A stretch of 64,000 bases of DNA from Georgenia ruanii (GCF_009193175.1 NZ_VUKE01000014.1:1-64000); one strand, 5' to 3'; counted from the first letter of the stretch, positions 35,109 to 46,019 are shown. A program made the numbers and translations. The notes: a model not told the origin generated them from the letters alone.

Positions 35109-36146
35109 GTGCCGCCGCAGGACAAGAATGCCCTAGCACAGGGCATCATTGCAGGTCAGAAGGCGACCGGCCCCGACGACGCGCGGAGAGCGGCATTGTT
35201 GAGGAGCGTTCCGGAGGTCGACGAAAGCACCCCCCTCGCCGCACAGCTCGCGGAGGACGCCCGACGGCGCATCCGCCTCCAGGGGGCGCGGTTCGCAAAG
35301 CCGGCGACCACCCGCATCTTCACCATTGCGAACCAGAAGGGCGGCGTGGGAAAGACCACGACGACCGTGAACGTCGCGGCGGCCCTCGCTCACGGCGGTC
35401 TGAACGTGCTCGTGATCGACAACGACCCTCAGGGCAATGCCTCGACAGCACTTGGGATCGATCACCATGCCGGCGTCGCTTCCACCTACGACGTGATCAT
35501 CGAAGGCACGCCCATCGCGGACGTGGTTCAGGAATGCGAGGCGGTCCCCGGCCTGCTCGTCGTGCCGGCCACCATCGACCTTTCGGGCGCCGAGATCGAG
35601 CTCGTCTCGAAGGTTGCGCGGGAGAACCGCTTGCGCAACGCCGTCGAGGCCTACCTGAGCTGGCGGGCCGACGAGGGCCACGAGCGGCTCGACTACATCC
35701 TGATCGACTGCCCCCCGAGCCTCGGTCTGCTCACCATCAACGCCTTCGTGGCGGCCCGCGAGGTCATGATCCCGATCCAGTGTGAGTACTACGCGCTGGA
35801 AGGTCTCAGCCAGCTGCTGAGCAACATCGAACTCATCCGGGGCCACCTCAACCCGGATCTGCACGTGTCGACCATCCTGCTCACGATGTTCGACAGGCGC
35901 ACCAACCTCGCCCGCGAAGTCGCGGACGAGGTCCGGGAGCACTTCCCCACTGAGACCCTCGAGGCCACCATCCCCCGTTCGGTGCGGATCTCCGAGGCGC
36001 CCAGTTACGGGCAGACCGTGCTGACCTACGATCCGGGTTCCAGCGGCGCGCTGGCCTACTTGGAGGCGGCCCAGCAGGTGGCGGGGCGCGCCGACGCGAA
36101 CACCACCACGACGACCCCGGCCGCGGCCGAGGAGGAGACGCGATGA
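35109..36146 (+). CDS. parA: ParA: chromosome-partitioning ATPase
   Basis: This 345-residue Walker ATPase moves ParB-parS complexes along the nucleoid. The deviant Walker A motif is KGGVGKTT (77-84), and [11 protein letters not shown] and [11 protein letters not shown] provide the A' and B motifs. The first about 65 residues form an extension before the ATPase fold. A GTG at 35109 with GAAGGGG upstream is preferred; the longer ORF would run through parS site 11. parB starts 4 bp before its stop. Confidence 0.96.
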   Translation: MPPQDKNALAQGIIAGQKATGPDDARRAALLRSVPEVDESTPLAAQLAEDARRRIRLQGARFAKPATTRIFTIANQKGGVGKTTTTVNVAAALAHGGLNVLVIDNDPQGNASTALGIDHHAGVASTYDVIIEGTPIADVVQECEAVPGLLVVPATIDLSGAEIELVSKVARENRLRNAVEAYLSWRADEGHERLDYILIDCPPSLGLLTINAFVAAREVMIPIQCEYYALEGLSQLLSNIELIRGHLNPDLHVSTILLTMFDRRTNLAREVADEVREHFPTETLEATIPRSVRISEAPSYGQTVLTYDPGSSGALAYLEAAQQVAGRADANTTTTTPAAAEEETR

Positions 36147-37579
36147 GCGAGAAGCGGCGCGGACTGGGCCGGGGCATCGGCGCCCTGATCCCCAGCGGCC
36201 CGGCCCCGGCACCGACGACGTCGCGGCCGGCCGACATGTTCTTCCAGCCCTCGTCGGTCACCCCGTCGTCCGGCGACGAGGCGCCGGGTCCCGACGAGCA
36301 GGACCGGCCCGCGGGCAAGCGGTCGACGAGCCAGGCCCGCGCCGCCGCCGAGGCGCTCATGCAGCCCAGCAAGGCGGCCAAGTCCCGGTCGGCGAGCGCC
36401 TCGCGCAAGAGCAAGGCCAAGCCCAGCACCGGCCGGAGCACCAAGACCGCCGACAGCGAGCCCACGGCGCCCCCGGCCGCCGTCGCCACGCCGGCGTCGC
36501 CCACCGCCCGACCGGTCGGCGAGCGCCCGGCGTCGCCCCAAGACGGACCCGGCGAGGCGGCGACCGCCGACCCGACCTCGGTCACCGACCCGTCCGACAC
36601 GCCGGCGAACCCCGCGCCGGCGGTCGCTCCCGCCGCGAATCCCCTCCCGGCCGAGTCCGACGCGCCGGACCCGGCCGCGGAGCCGAAGGACGACGAAGCG
36701 GATGACGGCGGCCTGGTGCCGGTCCCGGGTGCGTCCTTCGCGGAGCTGCCGCTCAACGCGATCGTCCCGAACACTCGCCAGCCGCGGCAGGTGTTCGACG
36801 AGGAGGACCTCGACGAGCTGGCCGCGTCCATCCGCGAGGTGGGGGTGCTCCAGCCGGTGGTCGTCCGGCCGCTCACCGCGCCCGTGGACGATGCCCCTGA
36901 GGCGCGGTACGAGCTCATCATGGGCGAGCGGCGCTGGCGGGCGTCGGCCCAGGCGGGCAATGAGACCGTCCCGGCCGTCATCCGGGACACCAGCGACGGC
37001 GACCTCTTGCGGGACGCCCTGCTCGAGAACCTGCACCGTGCGGACCTCAACCCACTCGAAGAGGCGGCGGCCTACCAGCAGCTCCTCGAGGACTTCGGCT
37101 GCACGCACGACGAGCTGGCGACCCGCATCGCCCGCTCCCGACCGCAGATCTCCAACACGCTGCGCCTGCTCAAGCTGCCCCCGCTCGTGCAGCGTCGGGT
37201 GGCAGCCGGCGTGCTCTCAGCCGGGCACGCCCGCGCCCTGCTCGGGCTGTCCGACGGAGCCGCCATGGAGCGTCTCGCGCAGCGCATCGTCGCCGAGGGC
37301 TTGAGCGTGCGGGCCACCGAGGAGATCGTCGCCCTCGGGGACGAGCCGGTCGCCCCGGAGATGCGCCGCCGGCCCCGCACGGGCGCCCACACCGAGGTGC
37401 TCAACTCTGTGGCGGCGCGGCTGGCGGATCGGTTCGACACCCGCGTGAAGGTCAACCTGGGTCAGCGCAAGGGTCGCATCGCGATCGAGTTCGCCACCAT
37501 GGAGGACCTCAACCGCATCCTCGACGTTCTCGCCCCCGGCGACGCCCGTCTGCTCCAGGACTCTGGCTCCGACGCCTGA
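36143..37579 (+). CDS. parB: ParB: parS-binding CTPase with long N-terminal linker
   Basis: The 478-residue protein starts [17 protein letters not shown], the ParA-stimulating N-terminus. Residues about 35-195 are a Pro/Ala/Ser/Asp-rich low-complexity insert. The CTP-binding core begins near 199 ([14 protein letters not shown]), with GERRWRAS near 260 and [17 protein letters not shown]. The parS-reading helix-turn-helix is [23 protein letters not shown] (about 320-345). The C-terminal dimer domain is at 420-478. Most chromosomal ParB proteins have about 280-340 residues, so the insert accounts for the excess. The ATG overlaps the parA stop by 4 bp. It ends at a strong terminator. Confidence 0.96.
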   Translation: MSEKRRGLGRGIGALIPSGPAPAPTTSRPADMFFQPSSVTPSSGDEAPGPDEQDRPAGKRSTSQARAAAEALMQPSKAAKSRSASASRKSKAKPSTGRSTKTADSEPTAPPAAVATPASPTARPVGERPASPQDGPGEAATADPTSVTDPSDTPANPAPAVAPAANPLPAESDAPDPAAEPKDDEADDGGLVPVPGASFAELPLNAIVPNTRQPRQVFDEEDLDELAASIREVGVLQPVVVRPLTAPVDDAPEARYELIMGERRWRASAQAGNETVPAVIRDTSDGDLLRDALLENLHRADLNPLEEAAAYQQLLEDFGCTHDELATRIARSRPQISNTLRLLKLPPLVQRRVAAGVLSAGHARALLGLSDGAAMERLAQRIVAEGLSVRATEEIVALGDEPVAPEMRRRPRTGAHTEVLNSVAARLADRFDTRVKVNLGQRKGRIAIEFATMEDLNRILDVLAPGDARLLQDSGSDA

Positions 37580-37665
37580 CACGGCCCGCACGCGGTCGCC
37601 CAGGCACACCCCGGATCAACAGGCCACGGCGACCGCCGGCGCGGCGCAGAGGACGCCTAGTGACG

Positions 37666-37703
37666 CACACGTGGCCCGGCCCCCTCGGGCAGGGCCACGT
37701 GTG
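37666..37703. terminator. Bidirectional terminator between parB and ddl
   Basis: A 12-bp perfect stem (37666-37677 with 37692-37703) with a 14-nt loop lies between convergent genes. The CACGTG inside its arms is incidental and not a parS site. Confidence 0.8.
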
Positions 37704-37712
37704 GAATGGTCC

Positions 37713-37760
37713 CACGGCCGCACGGCCGCACGGCCGCGCGGCCGCACGGCCGCACGGCCG
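37713..37760. repeat. Six-copy 8-bp microsatellite CACGGCCG
   Basis: Six head-to-tail octamers run from 37713. Five read CACGGCCG and the fourth CGCGGCCG. They lie between the shared terminator and the end of ddl. No coding role is apparent. Copy number may vary by slippage. Confidence 0.9.
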
Positions 37761-37832
37761 CGACGGACGTGATGCCGCGACGCCCGCAAGGCATCGACGG
37801 ACGTGAGCCCGCGCGGCGGGCCGATCCCGGCG

Positions 37833-38870
37833 TCAGCCGCGCAGCGCGGCGCGCACGATGTCGACGTACAGGTCGTCCAGCGGGCCGTCTGCCTGGGCCG
37901 CCTGCGGGAACAGCGACGTCTCGGTCATCCCCGGCGCCACGTTGATGTCCAGGAACCACGCGGTGCCGGCGTCCTCGAGGATCATGTCCGTGCGCGAGAG
38001 GTGGCGCAGTCCCAGGGTGCGGTGCACGGCGACCGCGAGGTCCCCCACCGTGCGGGTCTGTGCCTCGTCGAGCCGGGCGGGCACGAAGTACTCGCTGCGG
38101 CCGGGGTTGTACCGGGCGTCGTAGTCGTAGGGGCCGTCGGTGACGATCTCCACGGCGGGCAGCGCCCGCGGGCCGTCGCCGAGGTCCACCACCGAGACGG
38201 CCACCTCGGTGCCGTCCACGCGGCGCTCGATGAGCGCCTCGTCGCCGTAGGCGAAGCAGGCCACCATCGCGCCGGGCAGCTGACTCGCCTCGCTGACCAC
38301 GGTGACCCCGAGGGCCGACCCGCCGCCTGCGGGCTTGACGACCAGGGGCAGGCCCAGGCGGTCCTCGACCGCGCGGAGCACCGACTGCGCCCCGACCTCC
38401 CGGAACAGCGACTGCGGCAGCGCGGCGTAGTCGGGCGTGGGCAGCCCGGCCGCCCGCAGCACCGCCTTGGCCACCGGCTTGCGCGAGGCGAGCCGGCAGC
38501 CGGCGGCGGCCGTGCCCACGAAGGGCAGCCCCAGCAGCGCGAGGAGGTCCTGCAGCGACCCGTCCTCCCCCGTGGACCCGTGCACCAGCGGCCAGACCAC
38601 GTCCGGGCGCAGCCGCTCGAGCGCGGGCAGCAGGTCGGCGTCGACGTCGAGCACCTCGACATGCAACCCCTGGTCGCGCAGCGCGGCGGCGACGCGCCGG
38701 CCCGAGCGCAGGGAGACATCCCGCTCGTGCGACAGGCCACCGGCCAGGATGGCGACTCTGACGCCGTCGGCGGCACCCTCCCCAGAAGTGGGGCCCTCCG
38801 TGCTGGGGTCGGGTCGGGACTCCTCGCCCGTCCCCATGTTCTCCGGCACGGCCTCGCTCTGCTCCGTCAT
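37833..38870 (-). CDS. ddl: D-alanine--D-alanine ligase family protein
   Basis: The 345-residue ATP-grasp enzyme is expected to join two D-alanines for peptidoglycan precursors. A disordered 35-residue N-terminus precedes VRVAILAGGLSHERDVSLRSG. The substrate/ATP motifs HGSTGEDGSLQ (97-107), LVVKPAGGGSALGV, YDARYNPG and DINVAPGMTETSLFP are in place. Asn in DINVAPG is the usual metal ligand. Many actinobacteria have a second ddl elsewhere, so this copy could be the sole ligase or a paralogue; the window cannot tell. It follows the aminotransferase gene by 12 bp. Confidence 0.85.
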   Translation of the reverse strand: MTEQSEAVPENMGTGEESRPDPSTEGPTSGEGAADGVRVAILAGGLSHERDVSLRSGRRVAAALRDQGLHVEVLDVDADLLPALERLRPDVVWPLVHGSTGEDGSLQDLLALLGLPFVGTAAAGCRLASRKPVAKAVLRAAGLPTPDYAALPQSLFREVGAQSVLRAVEDRLGLPLVVKPAGGGSALGVTVVSEASQLPGAMVACFAYGDEALIERRVDGTEVAVSVVDLGDGPRALPAVEIVTDGPYDYDARYNPGRSEYFVPARLDEAQTRTVGDLAVAVHRTLGLRHLSRTDMILEDAGTAWFLDINVAPGMTETSLFPQAAQADGPLDDLYVDIVRAALRG

Positions 38871-38882
38871 CGCGTTCCTTCC

Positions 38883-40241
38883 TCAGACCTGGTCGGGGGA
38901 CGGGATCTCCACCGCGTCGCCGCGGCGGGCGGTGGGTGGGGTCCCGAACATGGTCACGAGCTCGGCCTCGGCCCGCACGACCGTGGACAGGCGCCGCACG
39001 CCCTCCCGGATGCGCTCGGGGGTGGGGTAGCAGAACGACAGGCGCATGTGGTCGTGGCCCTGGCCGTCGGCGTAGAAGGCGGTCCCGGAGACGTACGCGA
39101 CGAGGTTGGTCACCGCCCGCGGCAGCATCGCCTGGGCGTCGAGCCCCTCCGGCAGGGTCACCCAGGTGTAGAAGCCGCCGTCGGGCACCGTCCAGCGGGC
39201 CTCGGGCAGGTACTCGGCCAGCGCGCCGAGCATGGCGTCGCGCCGCTCGCGGTACATCTGCCGGTACTCCTTGACCTGCCCGTACCAGTCGAAGTTGGCC
39301 AGGTAGGTTGCGACGGAGAGCTGGCCCATCATCGTGGGGGAGAGGATGGCCGACTCGCTCGCCAGCACGAGCTTCTCGCGCACCGCGTGCGGGGCGGCCG
39401 CCCAGCCCACCCGATAGCCCGGGGCGAAGGTCTTGGAGAAGGACCCGAGGTAGACCACGCCGTCCGGGTCGTAGCTCTTGAGCGCGGGCAGCGGGTCGGC
39501 GTCGAAGCCGAGCAGGCCGTAGGGGTTGTCCTCGAGGATGAGCACGTGGTGGCGCCGGCACACCTCGACCACCTGCGGGCGGCGCTCGAGCGCCATGCTG
39601 ACGCCCGCGGGGTTGTGGAAGTTCGGCACGGTGTAGAGGAACTTCACCCGCCGCCCGGCGCGCTCGAGCTCGGTGAGCGTGCGCTCGAGCTCGTCGGGGA
39701 TCAGCCCGTGGTCGTCCATGGGCACGTGGACCACGTCGGCCTGGTAGGCCCGGAAGACGCCCAGCGCCCCGACGTAGCTCGGCGCCTCCGCGACGACGAC
39801 GTCGCCGGGGTTGATGAAGATCTCGGTGACGAGGTCCAGGGCCTGCTGGGAGCCGGTGGTGACGACCACGTCGTCGGGGTGCGCGGCGACGTGGTCGTAG
39901 CGCATGACCTCGACGATCTGCTCGCGCAGCTCCTCCTCGCCCTGCCCGCCGCCGTACTGCAGCGCCTTGGTGCCGCGCTCGCGCAGCAGCTTGGCCGTCA
40001 TCTCGGCGAGGTGCTCGAGCGGGAGGCCGTCGATGTTCGGCATGCCGCCGGCCAGCGAGACCACCTCGGGCCGGTTGGCGACGGCGAACAGGGACCGCAC
40101 CTCCGAGGCCCGCATCCCGTGGGCCCGGTCGGCGTAGCTGGAGAACCACGGGTCCAGCCGGGTGCCGGCCTGGGCGGCAGCAGCCGCGGCGCCCCGCCGG
40201 CTGTGCTCGCCCTGGCCTGACTGCGCACCCGGAGTGCTCAT
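38883..40241 (-). CDS. PLP-dependent aminotransferase, fold type I (class I/II)
   Basis: This 452-residue aminotransferase resembles the LysN/2-aminoadipate and MocR-type aminotransferase domain but lacks an N-terminal DNA-binding domain. Signature stretches are SLAGGMPNIDGLP, QYGGGQGEEELREQI, TTGSQQALDLV, EAPSYVG, PNFHNPAG and EDNPYG. The PLP lysine is in GSFSKTFAPGYRVGW (about 268). The substrate is unknown. Two ATGs are possible; 40241, with GAGGGAGA upstream, is preferred. A gene of this type between parB and trxA is common in Micrococcales and Streptomyces. Co-transcription with ddl hints at D-Ala or cell-wall amino acid supply, which is inference. Confidence 0.88.
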   Translation of the reverse strand: MSTPGAQSGQGEHSRRGAAAAAAQAGTRLDPWFSSYADRAHGMRASEVRSLFAVANRPEVVSLAGGMPNIDGLPLEHLAEMTAKLLRERGTKALQYGGGQGEEELREQIVEVMRYDHVAAHPDDVVVTTGSQQALDLVTEIFINPGDVVVAEAPSYVGALGVFRAYQADVVHVPMDDHGLIPDELERTLTELERAGRRVKFLYTVPNFHNPAGVSMALERRPQVVEVCRRHHVLILEDNPYGLLGFDADPLPALKSYDPDGVVYLGSFSKTFAPGYRVGWAAAPHAVREKLVLASESAILSPTMMGQLSVATYLANFDWYGQVKEYRQMYRERRDAMLGALAEYLPEARWTVPDGGFYTWVTLPEGLDAQAMLPRAVTNLVAYVSGTAFYADGQGHDHMRLSFCYPTPERIREGVRRLSTVVRAEAELVTMFGTPPTARRGDAVEIPSPDQV

Positions 40242-40356
40242 GGTTCGTTCTCCCTCGATCTGGCGGCCGCGCCTGCCGCGACCGATCCCTGCAGTCTGCC
40301 ACTGCGCGCTCGTGGCACGTGGTGACACGTCGCGGTGCGGAACGCCGGGACGCCGG

Positions 40357-40387
40357 CGCCCCCGCCGGCCGAGGGCCGACGGGGGCG
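40357..40387 (-). terminator. Terminator downstream of trxA
   Basis: A 14-bp stem with one mismatch (40357-40370 with 40374-40387) and a GAG loop starts 15 bp past the trxA stop codon. Confidence 0.75.
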
Positions 40388-40401
40388 TGACGGACGGGCG
40401 A

Positions 40402-40725
40402 TCAGCCGAGGAACTCGCTGATCTCGTCGACGAAGGCCTTCTTCGGGCGCCCGCCCACGACGGACTTCACCAGCTCGCCGCCGGAGTAGACGTTGAACGT
40501 CGGGATCGACACGATCCCGTACTTCGCGGTGGTCTGCGGGTTGGCGTCGGTGTCGAGCTTGACGAACTTCACGTTGCCGTGCGCGGCGGCGACCTCGTCG
40601 ATGATCGGGGCCATCTGGCGGCAGGGGGCGCACCATTCGGCCCAGAAGTCCACGACGACGGGGACGTCGGACTGCAGGACCTCGGCCTCGAAGGTGGCGT
40701 CGGTGACGGCGGGGACGTTGCTCAT
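40402..40725 (-). CDS. trxA: Thioredoxin
   Basis: The 107-residue thioredoxin has the redox motif WCAPC (31-35, usual variant WCGPC), the KLDTDANP strand and the cis-proline SIPTF. It reduces protein disulfides in the cytoplasm using electrons from the reductase encoded 50 bp upstream. Ala in place of Gly in the active site is a common actinobacterial variant. It has a GAAAGGAGA ribosome site. Confidence 0.96.
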   Translation of the reverse strand: MSNVPAVTDATFEAEVLQSDVPVVVDFWAEWCAPCRQMAPIIDEVAAAHGNVKFVKLDTDANPQTTAKYGIVSIPTFNVYSGGELVKSVVGGRPKKAFVDEISEFLG

Positions 40726-40775
40726 GGGATCTCCTTTCGAGGGCCGGCGGCCCGGAGGTGCGGTGGAGTCGCCGC

Positions 40776-41786
40776 TCAGGCGAGGACGGCGCCCTCGGGG
40801 GTCTGGGAGGCGTCGGGGGCCGGCTGACCGGCCTCGTCGAGGTGGGCCAGGTAGCGCTCGGCGTCGAGGGCCGCCGAGCAGCCGGTGCCGGCGGCGGTGA
40901 TGGCCTGGCGGTAGATGTGGTCCACCGCGTCGCCGCAGGCGAACACCCCGGGGATGTTGGTGGCGGTGGTGGGGTGGGTGACCGTGATGTAGCCGGCCTC
41001 GTCGAGGTCGACCTGTCCGGCGAGGATCTCGGTGCGCGGGCGGTGGCCGATGGCGACGAAGACGCCGGTGGCGTCGAGCTCGCGCTGCTCGCCGGTGACC
41101 GTGTCGCGCAGGGTCACGCTGCTGACCTTGTTCTCGCCGTGGATGGCCACGACCTCGGAGTTCCAGGCGAACTCGATCTTCTCGTTCGCCATGGCCCGCG
41201 CGGCCATGATCTTGCTGGCGCGCAGCTCGTCGCGACGGTGCACGACGGTGACCTTGTCCGCGAAGCGAGTGAGGAAGGTGGCCTCCTCCATCGCCGAGTC
41301 GCCGCCGCCGACGACGATGATGTGCTGGTTGCGGAAGAAGAACCCGTCGCAGGTCGCGCACCAGGAGACGCCCCGGCCGGACAGGCGCTTCTCCTCGGGC
41401 AGGCCGATCTCCTTGTAGGCCGAGCCGTTGGCGAGGATGACCGCGCGGGCGGCGTAGGTGTCGCCGTCGTCGGTCGTCACGGTCTTGGTCTCGCCGGCCA
41501 GGTCGACGGCGACGACGTCCTCGTAGCGGACCTCGGCGCCGAACTTCTCGGCCTGCTTGCGCATGTCGTCCATGAGCTCGGGGCCGAGGATGCCCTCGGG
41601 GAAGCCGGGGAAGTTCTCCACCTCGGTGGTGTTCATCAGCGCCCCGCCGGCGGTGATCGAGCCGGCGAAGACCAGGGGGCGCAGGTTCGCGCGCGCGGCG
41701 TAGACCGCGGCGGTGTACCCGGCGGGGCCGGACCCGACGATGATGACGTCGCGGACCTCGCGCGTCGCGGCTGTCTCCTGGCTCAT
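40776..41786 (-). CDS. trxB: Thioredoxin-disulfide reductase
   Basis: The 336-residue flavoenzyme transfers electrons from NADPH to thioredoxin. FAD-binding [15 protein letters not shown] is at the N-terminus. The redox cysteines are in WCATC (142-146), NADPH-binding [12 protein letters not shown] and HRRDELRAS follow, and the C-terminal FAD motif is [10 protein letters not shown]. The start at [11 protein letters not shown] (41786) is preferred over the longer ORF. It forms a two-gene operon with trxA. murJ lies upstream in the same direction with a 166-bp gap. Confidence 0.97.
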   Translation of the reverse strand: MSQETAATREVRDVIIVGSGPAGYTAAVYAARANLRPLVFAGSITAGGALMNTTEVENFPGFPEGILGPELMDDMRKQAEKFGAEVRYEDVVAVDLAGETKTVTTDDGDTYAARAVILANGSAYKEIGLPEEKRLSGRGVSWCATCDGFFFRNQHIIVVGGGDSAMEEATFLTRFADKVTVVHRRDELRASKIMAARAMANEKIEFAWNSEVVAIHGENKVSSVTLRDTVTGEQRELDATGVFVAIGHRPRTEILAGQVDLDEAGYITVTHPTTATNIPGVFACGDAVDHIYRQAITAAGTGCSAALDAERYLAHLDEAGQPAPDASQTPEGAVLA

Positions 41787-41952
41787 GGGTGTTCCTCGCT
41801 CCGATGGTCGACGTCCTGCACGGCCCGGGGCGCGCACGGCGCGTCCCAGCCGATCCTGCCCCGTACAACAGATCGTACGTGTCCGATGTTCCCGGGCCCG
41901 AGCCCCGGTCCGGGCGGCGCCGGCAGCGTCGGGGCGGGGCCGGCCGGCACGA

Positions 41953-44900
41953 TCATCCCAGCCGCACCTCGGCCAGCTCGATGCGATACTTGCCGTCGGA
42001 CTCGGCGACCGGCAGCTGCGGGAACCACAGCACCAGGCTGGCGGTCTCGACCGGCTTGGAGAAGGTGAACACCGACTGCGGGCCCATCGGCCCCTCGGCG
42101 AGCACCTCGCCCTGGGTCGGCGCCTGCGCCGTCGTCGAGCGGATCTGGACCTGCCCGCCGTTGCCGTGCAGGTCGATCTCGACCTTGCTCACCGTCGTGG
42201 CCTGCGGGAGCGTGACGACGAGGCCGATGCCGTCCTTCATCCCGTAGGTGGGGCTCTTGTAGGACCGGGAGCGCCAGTACGTGGCCGGGTCGCCGTCCAT
42301 GGCGAGGAGCGTCAGCTCGGGGTTCTCGGCGCCGTCGCCCTGGGGGTCGACCGGGGCCAGGGACTGGATCACCGGCGCCGGTGCCGGGGTGGTCGGCGTC
42401 GGGGACGGCGACGGCGAGGCGGATGGCGTCGCCGAGGGGGTGGGCGAGGCGGTGGCGGTGGTGGGGGCGTCGGTCACGTGCGGCACCGCGACCGGCTTGG
42501 CCGGGGCGAAGAACGTCTTGAGCGCGACGACCAGCAGGATGAAGACCAGGGCACCGACGACGGCGAGCACCACCGGTGTGGGGTCGATGCGCCGCTCCTT
42601 GAACGGCACCTCGGGGCCGTCGATGTCCGCCGGCGGGGTGTGCTCGGGGAAGAGGTCCTCGTCCGGCGCGGGGCGGCGGTCCTCGGGGGTGCCCAGCACG
42701 CTCTTGCCGGCGGCGATGGCGGAGTCCAGGCCCTTGCGGGCGGTGTCGGTCAGCGCCGTCGTCTCCTCGGCCACCCGCTTGGTCCGCGAGGCGACCGAGC
42801 TCGCTGCGGTCCGGGCCTTGCCGGAAGCCGCCGTCGCCACGCCGGCGAGCGCGCCGGTCAGCCGCGGGTGGCGCGGCGCGTCGCCGGCCGCGGCGTCCTC
42901 GGGGCGCAGGATCGCGGTGAACTCGGGGGCGTCGGTGGACGTCGGGCGGTGCGGGGCCCAGTGCGCCGGCGCCCCGGTCGGGGCGGTGACGACGCCGTCG
43001 CCGGGGCTCGCCTCGTGCGCGAGGACGGCGGCGCCGCGGCCCTCCTCCGACGGGGTCGGCGGTGCAGGGGGCTCGTTCGGGTCGGCCGGTGCGGCGGGCG
43101 GCTCGGCGGCGGCCGACACCGGGGCCGGGGTCGCCGGCGTGCCCACCGCCTGCTCGGCCCCGGCGGTCGAGGCGCCGGCGGTCGAGGCGCCGGCGGTGGC
43201 GGCGGCCACCGGCCCGGCCGGGCCCGCCGGCGGGCCCGGGGGCGGGGCCACGGGCTGGGGCAGGCGGTCGGGGGCGATGTCGGGCCAGGGGGCCAGGTCC
43301 ACGATGAGCTCGCCGGTGCTGTGCGGGCCGGCGTCCTCGCTCAGGGTGGCCGTGCACAGGCCGTCGAGGTCGACGGGCGTGCCCGGACGCAGCGCGCCGG
43401 CCGCCGGCGGGGCGCCCGCGGCGGGGTCGGGCCAGGTGCCGGTGAGGGCGAGGTAGAGGAGGCGGACGAGGTCGACGGCGTCGCGGCGGCTGGTCTCCAG
43501 CGGGGACGCCTCGTCGTCCTCGGTGCCCAGCAGCGCGGCGTCGACGCCCAGGCCGGTGAGGAGGACCTCGCCGTCGTCGGTCACGTGCACGCTGGCCGGG
43601 ACGAGGGCGAGGTGGTGCACGCCGTGGCGGCGGGCGGCCTCCAGCGCGCTGGCCGCCTCGCCGACGACGGCGCAGGCCTGGTCGGCGGGCAGGCCGCCGC
43701 GGCGGGCCAGCATGCCCAGGTCGGCCCCGCGCACCGGCTCGGTGACGACGTAGTCGAACTCGTCGGCGTCCTCCACATCGAGGATCCGCAGGAGGCGGTG
43801 GTCCTCCACCAGCGCGGCCCGCCGGGCGGCGTCGAGCACGCTGGGGTTGCGCCGGCCGCCGCGCGGCAGGAGCAGCACCTGCACGCGCCGGTCGAGGATC
43901 GCGTCGTGGGCGAACCACTCCTCGGCGCCGCCGTGGCTGCGCAGCGGGTTGCCCTCCAGCGTGTAACGGCCCCCCAGGACGTGACCGGTCCCGACATACC
44001 CCGTGTCTGCGTCCAGCACCGCGCCCCCCTCGTCCGGTCGCCCGTCCACCACGCCAGAGCGGCTGGCCCCGAGTGTACGCAGCGGCTCCGGGGCGGCGGC
44101 GCTCATCGGGGCCATCGGCAGCGGCGTGGCGGACTGCGGGCCCGTCGCCGCGCGGGCGAGGTCGGCCGCCGGGACCGCGGCGCCGGGGGCCGGGGCGCCG
44201 CCCCCGCCGCCCGGACCGGGCCCCGGACCCGAGCCGCCTTCCGGACCCGATCCGCCCCGACCGGGCCCGCCCGGGCCCGATCCGTCGCCGCGCGGCCCGG
44301 TGCCCGGGCCGCCGGCCACGGCCGTGCCGAGGCGCACCAGCAGCCGGCCGACCGGGCCGGGCACCCGGCGGCCCACCGCCGCGCCCATCCGGCCCACCGG
44401 CCGCGTGATCGTGGCGAGCTCGTCCACCCGCAGCGCCCGCAGCAGCGCCACGTACACGGCGAGCATCACCACGCCGACCACCACCGTGCGCCACAGCGCC
44501 CCGGCCACGCCCAGGTCGGGCGAGCTCGTGCCCAGCAGGTGCAGCAGCCCCCAGCCGAGCAGCGTGGCCGGGAGGACGGCGAGGAGGAGGCGCAGGTGCG
44601 TGCGCAGCACGTGGGCGCCGTCGAGGCTGGGCAGGTGGCGGCGCAGCCCGAGATAGGTCAGGGCGGCGCCGACGATGTTGGACAGCGACATCGCCGCCCC
44701 GATGCCCACCACCGTCCACTGCGGCGGGAGCAGCATCGCCGCCGCCGAGCCGACCGTGACGATGCCGACGATGGGCAGCTGCAGCCAGAACAGCTGGCGC
44801 GCGTCCTCGAAGGCGTAGTACACGCGCTGGACGACCGTGAAGACGCCCACGCCCACCAGCCCGGTCAGCATCGCCACGAGCACCCGGGCGACGGACTGCG

Positions 44901-46017
44901 CCTCGGTGTAGGAGACGGTGCCGGTGATGACCCGCACGAGCGGCAGTGCGAGCACCATGAGCCCGCCGGTGGCGAAGACGGTGAACACCCCGACGGTGCG
45001 CAGCCCCACGGACAGGTCGGCGCGCACCGAGCCGAGCTCGCGGCCGGCGGCGTTGCCGGCCATGCGGGTGAACAGGGCGGTGACGAGGGAGACGACGACG
45101 AGCGAGGTGGGCAGCGAGTAGACGAGGTAGGCGGTGTCGTAGGCGGCGTTGCCGGCGACGTCGAGGGCGCCGCCGCCCAGGTCCGAGGCCCGGGCCGCCG
45201 CCCGGGAGATCATCACGGTGCTCACCTGCCCCGCCGCCAGCGCGGCGAAGACCCACATCGCCATGCGGCTGGCCCGCCTCAGGCCCGAGCCGCGCAGGGC
45301 GAAGTCGGGCCGGAAGCGGAAGCCCGCGCGCCGCAGCGGCAGCAGGAGCACCAACGCCTGGGACGCCACGCCCAAGGTCGCGGTGCCGGCGAGCAGGAAC
45401 ACCCGCCCGGCGTCCCAGATGCCCGCGTCGGTGGGGTCGGTGACCGAGACGCCGCCGTAGACCAGGAGGTACAGCCCCAGCCCGGCGATCGCGACGACGT
45501 TGTTGAGCACCGGCGCCCACATGTACGGCCCGAAGATGCCGCGCGCGTTGAGCACCTGGCCCAGCACCGTGTACATCCCGTAGAAGAACACCTGCGGGAT
45601 GCACCAGTAGCCGAAGGCGACGGCCACGTCGTACCACTGCGGCGCCAGGGTGTTGGCGAAGATGCTCACCAGCACCGGCGCGCCGGCCGTGAGCAGCGCC
45701 GTCAGGCCGCCAAGCCCGACGACGGCGAGGGTGATGAGCCGGTTGACGTAGGCCTGCCCGCCGTCGTCGTGCTCGCGGATGGCCCGGACGATCTGCGGGA
45801 CGAGGACGGCGTTGAGCACCCCGCCCGCGATGAGCATGTAGATGATGTTCGGCAGCTTGTTGGCCACGAAGAACGCGTTGGCGGCGCCGTAGTTGATGCC
45901 GATGGCCGCGCCGATGAGCAGCGGGCTGCGCACCACGCCGAGGAGCCGGGAGACCAGGGTGCCGGCGAACATCACCGCCGAGGAGCCGGCGACGCTGCGG
46001 GAGCGGGGCTGGGCCAT
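41953..46017 (-). CDS. murJ: MurJ lipid II flippase fused to a pseudokinase and an extracellular C-terminal domain
   Basis: The 1,354-residue protein has four parts. Residues about 1-525 are the polytopic MurJ/MviN flippase ([46 protein letters not shown]). Residues about 560-650 are Gly/Pro-rich. A kinase fold at about 680-890 ([12 protein letters not shown]) has lost its catalytic residues: VAIK is VQVL, HRD is HHL and DFG is GLG. After a Pro/Ala-rich linker, one transmembrane helix (about 1145-1167) leads to an exported discoidin-like domain with [17 protein letters not shown]. The architecture equals M. tuberculosis Rv3910 (1,184 residues), whose phosphorylated pseudokinase binds FhaA. 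A GTG two codons upstream is an alternative start. Confidence 0.93.
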   Translation of the reverse strand: MAQPRSRSVAGSSAVMFAGTLVSRLLGVVRSPLLIGAAIGINYGAANAFFVANKLPNIIYMLIAGGVLNAVLVPQIVRAIREHDDGGQAYVNRLITLAVVGLGGLTALLTAGAPVLVSIFANTLAPQWYDVAVAFGYWCIPQVFFYGMYTVLGQVLNARGIFGPYMWAPVLNNVVAIAGLGLYLLVYGGVSVTDPTDAGIWDAGRVFLLAGTATLGVASQALVLLLPLRRAGFRFRPDFALRGSGLRRASRMAMWVFAALAAGQVSTVMISRAAARASDLGGGALDVAGNAAYDTAYLVYSLPTSLVVVSLVTALFTRMAGNAAGRELGSVRADLSVGLRTVGVFTVFATGGLMVLALPLVRVITGTVSYTEAQSVARVLVAMLTGLVGVGVFTVVQRVYYAFEDARQLFWLQLPIVGIVTVGSAAAMLLPPQWTVVGIGAAMSLSNIVGAALTYLGLRRHLPSLDGAHVLRTHLRLLLAVLPATLLGWGLLHLLGTSSPDLGVAGALWRTVVVGVVMLAVYVALLRALRVDELATITRPVGRMGAAVGRRVPGPVGRLLVRLGTAVAGGPGTGPRGDGSGPGGPGRGGSGPEGGSGPGPGPGGGGGAPAPGAAVPAADLARAATGPQSATPLPMAPMSAAAPEPLRTLGASRSGVVDGRPDEGGAVLDADTGYVGTGHVLGGRYTLEGNPLRSHGGAEEWFAHDAILDRRVQVLLLPRGGRRNPSVLDAARRAALVEDHRLLRILDVEDADEFDYVVTEPVRGADLGMLARRGGLPADQACAVVGEAASALEAARRHGVHHLALVPASVHVTDDGEVLLTGLGVDAALLGTEDDEASPLETSRRDAVDLVRLLYLALTGTWPDPAAGAPPAAGALRPGTPVDLDGLCTATLSEDAGPHSTGELIVDLAPWPDIAPDRLPQPVAPPPGPPAGPAGPVAAATAGASTAGASTAGAEQAVGTPATPAPVSAAAEPPAAPADPNEPPAPPTPSEEGRGAAVLAHEASPGDGVVTAPTGAPAHWAPHRPTSTDAPEFTAILRPEDAAAGDAPRHPRLTGALAGVATAASGKARTAASSVASRTKRVAEETTALTDTARKGLDSAIAAGKSVLGTPEDRRPAPDEDLFPEHTPPADIDGPEVPFKERRIDPTPVVLAVVGALVFILLVVALKTFFAPAKPVAVPHVTDAPTTATASPTPSATPSASPSPSPTPTTPAPAPVIQSLAPVDPQGDGAENPELTLLAMDGDPATYWRSRSYKSPTYGMKDGIGLVVTLPQATTVSKVEIDLHGNGGQVQIRSTTAQAPTQGEVLAEGPMGPQSVFTFSKPVETASLVLWFPQLPVAESDGKYRIELAEVRLG

Positions 46018-46019
46018 GC

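Noticed and set aside
37666..37703. CACGTG sequences near parB as extra parS sites
   Set aside because: The flanking arms do not match GTTT/AAAC. They belong to the stem of the parB-ddl terminator.
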